From: Akkermansiaceae bacterium UBA5020
GTDB lineage: Bacteria > Verrucomicrobiota > Verrucomicrobiia > Verrucomicrobiales > DEV007
Direction of reading: 5' to 3'
DNA: 30,869 nt
Assembly: GCA_002396885.1 (NCBI GenBank)
Contig: DGXY01000003.1
Location: forward strand, 1-30,869
Both the position numbers and the translations under genes were made by a program. This document shows positions 25,087 to 30,869 of the stretch, in pieces (the stretch's first letter is position 1; the number at the start of each line of letters is the position of its first letter). The notes under the pieces were generated by a model. That model had not been told where the DNA came from, ran no database searches, and was given only the letters and a program-made list of their open reading frames with translations.

Positions 25087-26175
25087 TCACGATAGCGACT
25101 TTTTCTTCAGGGTCAGTTCCCGCACCGTGATCACGATCAGGGTCAGAGCGGTGATCGGCAGGATGAACCAGAGCATCGCGACGCGCAGCGTGCCGAGAGC
25201 CTCATGATTCGTCGCCGTGAAAATCAGGTAAACGAGGTAGGCGATGTAGAAAAAGAGGAAGGCCGCGCCGTTGAAGCGGCTGATGCGATAGCCGACGAAG
25301 AAGATCGGCAGACAGGCGACCGCCACCGCGACCATCACGGGAATGTCGAAGCGCAGGGCCGCCTCCGAGACCGTGATCCCCGCCGGGGCGACGAGCGAGC
25401 TGAGCCCGAGCACGCAGAGGATGTTGAAGATGTTCGATCCAACGACGTTGCCCACGGCGATGTCGCGTTCGCCCTTGATCGCCGCCATCACCGAGGTCGC
25501 CACCTCCGGCATCGAGGTGCCCGCCGCGACGATGGTGAGACCGATCACGAGTTCCGATACGCCGAAGGCCTGCGCGATCGCAACGGCACTGGAAACGAGC
25601 CATTTCGAACCGAAGACGAGGCCGACGAGACCGACGACGATGAGGGCGATGTTTTTAGAAAGACTCGAGGGACTTTTTTCGCCGAATTCCTTGCTGTATT
25701 CCGCCTTCACCTCCTCGCTGCCCTCTTTGCGGCTCTGACGGATGAGAAAAGCGGTGTAGGCAATTGCGCCCGCAAAGAGAAACACGCCGTCGATACCTCC
25801 GATCTTCCCGTCCATCCCCATGGCCAGGATCAGGAGCGAAACCCCAATCATCACCGGCACATCAAAACGCACCAGTTGCTGGGCGACGACGAGCGGCACG
25901 ATCAAGGCCGAGATCCCGAGGATGAAGAGCACGTTGAAAATGTTGCTCCCCACGACATTGCCGAGCGCGAGATCCGCCTGCCCTTTGAAGGCCGACATGA
26001 CACTCACCGCGAGCTCGGGCGAACTCGTGCCGAAGGCGACGACCGTCAATCCCACGACCAGAGGCGAAATCCCCACTGCTGTCGCGAGCCGGGAAGCCCC
26101 GCGTACCAGCAAGTCCGCCCCCCAGATCATGATGACAAGTCCTAGAACGAGAAAGAGGGCTACGGAGAGCGTCAT
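25087..26175 (-). CDS. K+-dependent or independent Na+/Ca2+ antiporter (CaCA family, YrbG-like)
   Basis: This 362-aa inner-membrane cation exchanger has two homologous halves of five helices each. The alpha repeats are complete: GTSSPE (49-54) with GNVVGSNIFN (72-81), and GTSMPE (219-224) with GNVVGSNIFN (242-251). The acidic residues Glu54 and Glu224 of these motifs bind the cation in NCX structures. A charged cytoplasmic loop (about 146-172) links the halves. It should expel Ca2+ in exchange for Na+ or H+. The start at ATG 26175 gives the standard N-terminus (ALFLVLGLVIMIWGADLLVRGA). The gene is divergent from cstA with 178 bp between them. Confidence 0.93.
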   Translation of the reverse strand: MTLSVALFLVLGLVIMIWGADLLVRGASRLATAVGISPLVVGLTVVAFGTSSPELAVSVMSAFKGQADLALGNVVGSNIFNVLFILGISALIVPLVVAQQLVRFDVPVMIGVSLLILAMGMDGKIGGIDGVFLFAGAIAYTAFLIRQSRKEGSEEVKAEYSKEFGEKSPSSLSKNIALIVVGLVGLVFGSKWLVSSAVAIAQAFGVSELVIGLTIVAAGTSMPEVATSVMAAIKGERDIAVGNVVGSNIFNILCVLGLSSLVAPAGITVSEAALRFDIPVMVAVAVACLPIFFVGYRISRFNGAAFLFFYIAYLVYLIFTATNHEALGTLRVAMLWFILPITALTLIVITVRELTLKKKSLS

Positions 26176-26315
26176 GCCAAACGAGTCTTCAGCGGATCGA
26201 TTTGAAGGATGGGTTCGCGCCCTTTGTCGCCGGGAAAACGATTTCGTTCAATCCGGAAAGGCAAATCTTCCCGACTTTTCCCAAGGAAAAGGTCCCTCCA
26301 CGCGATTTTTCAGAG

Positions 26316-26344
26316 TTGAGCCCGCGGGAATCGCACCCTAGGAT
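26316..26344 (+). promoter_or_regulatory. cstA: Putative sigma70-like promoter of cstA
   Basis: TTGAGC (26316-26321), a 17-bp spacer and TAGGAT (26339-26344) form a good promoter match. Only 9 nt separate TAGGAT from the ATG at 26354, so transcription would start within about 3 nt of the start codon. No Shine-Dalgarno sequence is present in those 9 nt (CGCGCCACG). Confidence 0.5.
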
Positions 26345-26353
26345 CGCGCCACG

Positions 26354-28408
26354 ATGAAAAAACTGCTCCGCATCCTTCTCTGGGTTGGCATTTCCGTCCT
26401 CGGTGCCGCCGCCGTCGGCGTCTCCGCCTTCCACAAGGGAGAAACCATCAATGCCCTCTGGCTCGTCGTCGCCGGGCTCTGCACCTTCGCCGTCGCCTAC
26501 CGCTTCTACAGCAAATGGCTCGTCACCAAGGTCCTCGTCCTCGATAACGAACGCGCCACCCCCGCCCACACCAAGAAGGACGGCAAGGACTTCGTCCCCA
26601 CCAACAAATGGGTCGTCTTCGGCCACCACTTCGCCGCCATCGCCGGGCCCGGTCCCCTCGTCGGACCCGTCCTCGCCGCCCAGTTCGGCTACCTCCCCGG
26701 CATGCTCTGGATCCTCATCGGCGCCACCCTCGGCGGCGGCGTCCACGACGCCATCGTCATGTTCGCCTCGATCCGCCGCGGCGGGAAATCCGTCGGCCAG
26801 ATGTTGAAGGAAGAAGTCAATCCCGTCGTCGGACTCATCGCCATGGTCTCTATCCTCGCGATCATGACGATTCTCCTCGCCGTCCTCGGTCTCGTCGTCG
26901 TCAAGGCCCTCGCTGAGAGCCCCTGGGGCCTCTTCACCATCGCCATGACCATCCCCCTCGCCTTCGCGATGGGATTCGCCCACCACATCTTCAAGGTCAG
27001 CGTCCGCACCGTGACCATTTTCGGCATCATCGGCCTCCTCGCCTCCGTCTGGGCCGGCGGCCGTCTTGAGGAATGGGGCCTCGTCCACTTCTTCGACTAC
27101 AAGGGCAACACCATCGCCTGGTCCATCATGATCTACGGCTTCGCCGCCTCCGTCCTGCCCGTCTGGATGCTGCTCGCCCCGCGCGACTACCTCAGCACCT
27201 TCATGAAGATCGGCACCGTCGCCGTCCTCGCCGTCGCCATCGTCTTCGTGGCGCCGGATCTGCACATGCCGAAGATCACGAATTTCGTGCACGGCGGCGG
27301 CCTCGTCTTCGCCGGCACCGTCTTCCCCTTTGTCTTCATCACCATCGCCTGCGGCGCCATCTCCGGCTTCCACGCCCTCATCTCTTCCGGCACCACCCCG
27401 AAGATGCTCGACCGCGAGGACTCCATCCGCAGCATCGCCTACGGCGCCATGGTCACCGAGATGCTCGTCGCCCTCATGGCCCTCATCGCTGCCTGCGCCC
27501 TCCAGCCCGGTGAATACTTCGCGATCAATGCCGCCGCCGCCAAGGTGGCCCAAGCCGATCCCTCCCAGGCCCCCGCCGTCACCGCGATGATCACCGCCGC
27601 CGGTTTCCCCGTCACCACCGCCGGGATGGACAAACTCGCCACCGACATCGGCGAAAAGACCATGTATGGCCGCACCGGTGGCGCCCCCACCTTCGCCGTC
27701 GGCATGGCCCACATGTTCTCGCGCGCCTTCGGCGAGCAGTGGATGGCCTTCTGGTATCACTTCGCGATCATGTTCGAGGCCCTCTTCATCCTCACCACGA
27801 TCGACGCCGGCACCCGCGTGGGCCGCTTCATCCTCCAGGACTTCCTCGGCGGCGTCTGGAAACCGCTCGGCAACACCCGGAGCTGGCCCGCGAACGTTTT
27901 CGCCTCCTTCCTCCTCGTCGCCGCGTGGGGTTATTTCCTCTATCAGGGCGCCGTCGATCCCCTCGGCGGGATCAACACCCTTTGGCCCCTCTTCGGGATC
28001 GCGAACCAGCTCCTCGCCGTGATCGCCTTCTGCCTCGGCACCACCGTCCTCATCAAGATGGGCAAGACCCGCTACCTCGCCGTCACCCTCGTGCCGCTCG
28101 CCTTCCTCATGGCCGCGACCTTCAGCGCCGGCTTCATCAAACTCTTCGACGCCAGCCCGACCCTCGGCTTCCTCGCCGAAGTCGATTCCTACAATGTCAA
28201 GATCGCCGCCGGCGGCACCGCCGATCAGATCCGCGAATGGGGCATCCGGAAATTCAACGCCGTCGTCAACGTCGTCGTCACCTCCTTCTTCCTCACCGCC
28301 GTCGCCGTGATCTTCCTCGGGTGCCTGCGCGAATGGGTGAGGCTGCTGAGCGGGAAGAAGACCGCGGTGTTGCGCGAAGATCCTTATGTGGCGTTGGAGG
28401 GGGCTTGA
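26354..28408 (+). CDS. cstA: Carbon starvation protein A (pyruvate/peptide transporter family)
   Basis: This 684-aa polytopic membrane transporter has about 16 hydrophobic segments, near the usual family length of about 700. Characteristic motifs are VPTNKWVVFGHHFAAIAGPGPLVGP (beginning near residue 80), AAQFGYLPGMLWILIGATLGGGVHDAIVMFASIRRGGKSVGQM, GAISGFHALISSGTTPKML, and FALFILTTIDAGTRVGRFILQDFLGG-like sequence (here EALFILTTIDAGTRVGRF). Family members in E. coli (CstA, BtsT) import pyruvate or peptides when carbon is scarce. Codons are strikingly C-ended throughout, more so than in neighbouring genes, which suggests high expression. The gene is preceded by a strong promoter-like pair and followed 50 bp later by a GC hairpin. 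Confidence 0.95.
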   Translation: MKKLLRILLWVGISVLGAAAVGVSAFHKGETINALWLVVAGLCTFAVAYRFYSKWLVTKVLVLDNERATPAHTKKDGKDFVPTNKWVVFGHHFAAIAGPGPLVGPVLAAQFGYLPGMLWILIGATLGGGVHDAIVMFASIRRGGKSVGQMLKEEVNPVVGLIAMVSILAIMTILLAVLGLVVVKALAESPWGLFTIAMTIPLAFAMGFAHHIFKVSVRTVTIFGIIGLLASVWAGGRLEEWGLVHFFDYKGNTIAWSIMIYGFAASVLPVWMLLAPRDYLSTFMKIGTVAVLAVAIVFVAPDLHMPKITNFVHGGGLVFAGTVFPFVFITIACGAISGFHALISSGTTPKMLDREDSIRSIAYGAMVTEMLVALMALIAACALQPGEYFAINAAAAKVAQADPSQAPAVTAMITAAGFPVTTAGMDKLATDIGEKTMYGRTGGAPTFAVGMAHMFSRAFGEQWMAFWYHFAIMFEALFILTTIDAGTRVGRFILQDFLGGVWKPLGNTRSWPANVFASFLLVAAWGYFLYQGAVDPLGGINTLWPLFGIANQLLAVIAFCLGTTVLIKMGKTRYLAVTLVPLAFLMAATFSAGFIKLFDASPTLGFLAEVDSYNVKIAAGGTADQIREWGIRKFNAVVNVVVTSFFLTAVAVIFLGCLREWVRLLSGKKTAVLREDPYVALEGA

Positions 28409-28457
28409 TTGGGGGCTGGCTTTGATTGGCCACTTTCCGTGCCTTGAATCAAAAGCC

Positions 28458-28474
28458 GGGGGGTGCAGCCCCCC
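28458..28474 (+). terminator. GC hairpin downstream of cstA
   Basis: GGGGGG-TGCAG-CCCCCC forms a 6-bp G:C stem with a 5-nt loop about 50 bp after the cstA stop codon, followed by TCTCT. It is likely the cstA terminator, although the U-tract is poor. Confidence 0.5.
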
Positions 28475-28631
28475 TCTCTAGCGTTCAACCCGGAAGCCTG
28501 TCGGACTTAGCGCAGATTTCGCGGGGAGTTGGCTACCTGTGCGTGGGAACCAACACCGCGTGTCGCGGCGCTGGCGCGGCTGTTCGCGAACGAGGTAAAA
28601 CGGAATTGGTTAGGACTGCCGAAAACTCGCT

Positions 28632-28642
28632 CCCCCCCCCCC
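28632..28642 (+). repeat. 11-base C homopolymer
   Basis: An uninterrupted run of eleven C residues lies in non-coding sequence. Runs of this length are prone to slippage and to sequencing error, so the true length may differ. Confidence 0.9.
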
Positions 28643-28743
28643 TAATTCTGTCCCACCCTGATCACAAGTCGCCTTCGACGAGATGCCCTGCGAAAAGGTT
28701 TCTCATCGTCAGCCCACGCCATCTTCCGACCGATCTTCCGAGT

Positions 28744-28763
28744 GGGAGGGGCTGCCCCCTCCC
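28744..28763. terminator. Strong GC hairpin upstream of the 248-aa membrane protein gene
   Basis: GGGAGGGG-CTGC-CCCCTCCC is a perfect 8-bp stem with a 4-nt loop, 10 bp before the -35 box of the next gene. It may insulate that promoter from upstream transcription. Its shape resembles the hairpin after cstA (G-run, a CTGC or TGCAG loop, C-run). Confidence 0.4.
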
Positions 28764-28773
28764 CAAAACCCGC

Positions 28774-28803
28774 TTGTCACACTCCACCACCCGGCGCTAG
28801 GAT
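28774..28803 (+). promoter_or_regulatory. Putative promoter of the 248-aa membrane protein gene
   Basis: TTGTCA (28774-28779) and TAGGAT (28798-28803) are 18 bp apart. The ATG at 28810 begins only 6 nt after TAGGAT, so the predicted transcription start coincides with the start codon. This is the best leaderless candidate in the window. Confidence 0.5.
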
Positions 28804-28809
28804 CGAGTC

Positions 28810-29556
28810 ATGACGATCGACTTTGGCGCGGCGTGTTCGGACCTCTTCAAGACCAAGCAGAAGTGGCAGACCCTGCTGCTGCTCTCGGTCTGCATCCTCA
28901 TCCCGGTGGTGGGGCAGATCGTGGTGATGGGTTACCTCTACCGGCGCCATGCGGGCGAGCGGGCCGGCATCCCGGCGGCGGACTTTGATTTCTCGGATTT
29001 CGGCGAACACCTCCAGGCGGGCTTGTGGCCCTTCGTGAGCGGCCTGGTAGCGAGCCTCGTTGCGATACCGGTGCTGATGCTGACGATGCTGACGATGTTT
29101 CTGGGGCCCCTCCTCGCCCCGGACAACGATGCCGTGGTGCTGATCGGTTTCGCGGTGGGGATGCTGCTGTATCTCGTCGTCTTCGCGGTGATGATCCTCT
29201 TCCTGACGCCGGTGCAGCTCCGCTCGGGGCTGATGATGGATTTCAAGGCGGGCTTTTCGAAAGACTTCGTTTTCGGCTTCGTCCGGAAGGTGGGGCTCAG
29301 CTACCTGCTCTGGTTCGTGTTGCTGAATCTGATGGTGATTCCACTCGCGCTGCTCGGCTACCTCGCCCTCTTCGTCGGGGTCTACGTGGTCGCGGCCTGG
29401 GGGCAGACCGTGGCGATGCATCTGCTCTTCCAGCACTACGATCTCTATCAGGAGCGCGGCGGCGCGCCGATCCCGGTGCATCCGGCGCTGCTGAAGGTCC
29501 TGACGAAACCGGCCCTGCCTCCGCTCCCCTCCCCGGGGCCTCCGCCTGCACCGTGA
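28810..29556 (+). CDS. Polytopic membrane protein, DUF4013-like
   Basis: This 248-aa protein has about five hydrophobic segments (residues about 20-42, 75-100, 112-138, 160-185, 185-205). The N-terminal ACSDLFKTKQKWQTLLLLSVCILIPVVGQIVVMGYLYR is typical of DUF4013-type proteins, whose function is unknown. A second landmark is DFKAGFSKDFVFGFVRKVG, a cytoplasmic helix shared by this group. The C-terminus is a proline tail (PPLPSPGPPPAP). The start at ATG 28810 is supported by the promoter 6 nt upstream. A 668-codon open frame runs antisense over this gene and its neighbour but is a codon-bias shadow. The mobile-element-type ATPase fragment follows within 70 bp. Confidence 0.75.
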   Translation: MTIDFGAACSDLFKTKQKWQTLLLLSVCILIPVVGQIVVMGYLYRRHAGERAGIPAADFDFSDFGEHLQAGLWPFVSGLVASLVAIPVLMLTMLTMFLGPLLAPDNDAVVLIGFAVGMLLYLVVFAVMILFLTPVQLRSGLMMDFKAGFSKDFVFGFVRKVGLSYLLWFVLLNLMVIPLALLGYLALFVGVYVVAAWGQTVAMHLLFQHYDLYQERGGAPIPVHPALLKVLTKPALPPLPSPGPPPAP

Positions 29557-29622
29557 TCGGACCGGGATCTCCGGCGCCGGGATAAGAAGGTCAGGGATGT
29601 CATTCAACCCTCTCGGGCCAAG

Positions 29623-30869
29623 GTGGCGTTGGAGCAGAACGATCCGCCCCGCGAGGATGGCAAGCCGACAGGGAACGAGACCTGGCGGAAGAAGGTCGGG
29701 AAGCTCGCCCCCGGGATCTGCTTCAACGCGCCGCCGAAGGAGCACAAGGATCTGAACGACTGGCTCCGGGCGGGGATGAAGGGCGAGGACTTCCTCGACC
29801 TCGTCATGAGCGCCCAGCCGAAGCGGACGACGAACCTCTCTCTGCGCTCGATCTCGGAGCTCCGCGCGATGCAGTTCGACGACTCGGACTGCTTTCTCGG
29901 AGACCGGATGCTCGCCGCCGGACAACCAACCTCGTTCCTGGGGCCGGGCGGGATCGGGAAGTCTCGGATGGTCCTGCAACTCGCGGCCTGCTGCGTCCTC
30001 GGCCGGAAGTTCCTCGACCTCGAAACGCGGGCGGCCGGGAAGCGGTGGCTCATCCTTCAGACCGAGAACAGCAACCGGCGGATCCGCTCGGACATCGAAA
30101 AGCTCATCAAGGGGCTCGAGCTGAGCGATGCGGAAATCCGCACTCTCGACCGGTCCCTGATGTTCCACACGATCGAGCGGGAGAACGACGCCTTCCTCGA
30201 CCTCGGGGAAGCGAAGATCCTCGAGGAGGTGGAGGCCGCGATCTTTGACTGCTCGCCAGACTTCGTGGTGCTCGACCCGCTGAACACGTTCACCTCGGGA
30301 GATCTGAACTCGGACCGGGATTGCCGAGCGGTGCTCATGGCGATCAGCCAGGCGGTGAGGAAGGGCAACCCGGCCCGGGTGCCGTTCGTGGTTCACCACT
30401 CGCTGACGGGGAAGGCCGGCGCGAGCAAGGCGGTGGGATGGGATCGTGGCAGCTACGGCCGCAACTCGAAGGTGCTTCATGCCTGGGTGCGGAGTCAGTG
30501 GAACCTCGCCCCTGCCGATCCGGACGATGAATCGAAGCTGATCCTCGCGTGCGGGAAGAACAACAACGGAAAGCCCTTCGAGGAGATCGGCGTGGTCTAC
30601 GACGAGGAAGTGGGCGTCTACCGGATCGATGGTGACTTTGATGCGGAACGCTACCGCGAGGCGATCGGCGCCGATGGGAAGCGAAGGAAGCCGGGGCTCG
30701 GGCGCCAGTATGCCGCGGATGACATCCTCGAATGCCTGGGAACCGAGTGGCTGCGGGTTAGTGCCTTGCAACGGCGCGTCCACGAAGAGACGGGGATGAG
30801 CAAGACCCGCTTCTACGTGATCTGGCCGGAGATCAAGGATGGACTCCGGGTGGATCGGAATGAGCGGGG
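29623..30869 (+). CDS. RepA-like AAA_25 ATPase, 5'-truncated and open at the window end
   Basis: The frame is open from 29557 to the window end without a stop; reading starts at GTG 29623 only for convenience. The beginning resembles the second half of a Toprim domain (LEQNDPP...GNETWRKKVGKLAPG, then PPKEHKDLNDWLRAG), whose first half is missing. A RecA-like ATPase core follows, with Walker A GPGGIGKSR (29941-29967), LILQTENSNRRI, Walker B DFVVLDPLNTF (30259-30291) and the VVHHSLTGKAG sensor region. The remaining part is a winged-helix-like end (DILECLGTEWLRVSALQRRVHEETGMSKTRFY). This architecture is that of primase/helicase-loader proteins of plasmids, phages and integrative elements. ATG 29776 is an alternative start but would begin inside the Toprim end. 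The missing N-terminal half, directly abutting a chromosomal-type gene, suggests a decayed or rearranged mobile element. Confidence 0.7.
   Translation, partial: MALEQNDPPREDGKPTGNETWRKKVGKLAPGICFNAPPKEHKDLNDWLRAGMKGEDFLDLVMSAQPKRTTNLSLRSISELRAMQFDDSDCFLGDRMLAAGQPTSFLGPGGIGKSRMVLQLAACCVLGRKFLDLETRAAGKRWLILQTENSNRRIRSDIEKLIKGLELSDAEIRTLDRSLMFHTIERENDAFLDLGEAKILEEVEAAIFDCSPDFVVLDPLNTFTSGDLNSDRDCRAVLMAISQAVRKGNPARVPFVVHHSLTGKAGASKAVGWDRGSYGRNSKVLHAWVRSQWNLAPADPDDESKLILACGKNNNGKPFEEIGVVYDEEVGVYRIDGDFDAERYREAIGADGKRRKPGLGRQYAADDILECLGTEWLRVSALQRRVHEETGMSKTRFYVIWPEIKDGLRVDRNER

Larger units (their letters stand above)
28409..28809. other. Gene-free 401-bp stretch with hairpins and a poly-C run
   Basis: No convincing gene lies between cstA and the next membrane protein. 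It holds a GC hairpin right after cstA, a structured GC-rich part (28555-28600, with the palindrome TTCGCGAA), an 11-C run, a second strong hairpin, and then the promoter of the next gene. Open frames here are short, proline/serine-rich or lack start codons. Confidence 0.6.

Noticed and set aside
26189..27760. 523-codon minus-strand open frame antisense to cstA
   Set aside because: The translation is almost wholly Gly/Asp/Glu/His, the complement of C-ended Ala/Val/Ile/Leu codons of cstA.
28511..28645. Short frame RRFRGELATCAWEPTPRVAA... that looks faintly protein-like
   Set aside because: No start codon in good context, preceded directly by a stop and ended at the poly-C run. It could be a remnant of a coding sequence but I cannot assign it.
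28426..28800. 124-codon open frame in the gene-free stretch
   Set aside because: Low-complexity Pro/Ser/Arg translation crossing the poly-C run and a strong hairpin; ends inside the promoter of the next gene.
28777..30783. 668-codon minus-strand open frame over the right end
   Set aside because: It runs antisense through two unrelated plus-strand genes, both with recognisable features (membrane helices; Walker A and B). Its Arg/Glu/His-rich translation is a composition artefact.

Overview
The window is a GC-rich (roughly 62-64 %) piece of a bacterial chromosome. The gene content suggests the Planctomycetes-Verrucomicrobia side of the tree, most likely Verrucomicrobiota. Supporting signs are a Tat-exported Gfo/Idh/MocA oxidoreductase, a NupG-like MFS permease, very large TPS-domain secreted proteins, and start codons that mostly lack Shine-Dalgarno sequences. 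This placement is inference from gene style; there is no rRNA or other phylogenetic marker apart from metG and ubiE.

Layout. Positions 1-5600 hold ordinary metabolism: an MFS permease (-), divergent metG (+), a Tat-signal oxidoreductase (-) convergent with metG, and an SDR dehydrogenase (+). Positions 5700-20960 form one minus-strand cluster. It contains two tandem, paralogous giant secreted proteins (2435 and 2291 aa) and a small secreted protein of unknown function. Each giant has a filamentous-haemagglutinin/TPS N-terminal domain, then a long array of IGHGG-centred repeats, then an acidic tail ending in a shared YVY(D/E)PGTNRYSSYRVFG box. No TpsB-type outer-membrane transporter is present in the window. 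Positions 21188-22921 carry ubiE/menG, a tRNA-Leu(CAG), and a lipoate/octanoate ligase-family gene. Positions 22984-28408 carry four membrane proteins: TerC family, AI-2E/PerM family, a Na+/Ca2+ antiporter, and the carbon-starvation transporter CstA.

The right end (28409-30869) looks disturbed. A 400-bp gene-free stretch has GC-rich hairpins and an 11-C run. It is followed by a small polytopic membrane protein and then a plasmid/phage-type RepA-like AAA ATPase. The ATPase frame begins in the middle of what looks like a Toprim domain and runs off the window, which suggests the edge of a mobile element or a decayed one.

Two signals stand out. First, the giant-protein cluster with its repeat array and shared C-terminal box could be a secreted or surface system with an undescribed sorting tag. 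Second, several genes (MFS, oxidoreductase, ligase, TerC, AI-2E, CstA, the 248-aa membrane protein, and possibly the first giant) have -10-like hexamers only 6-9 nt upstream of the start codon, several with a -35-like hexamer 17-18 bp further up. This geometry implies leaderless or nearly leaderless mRNAs.
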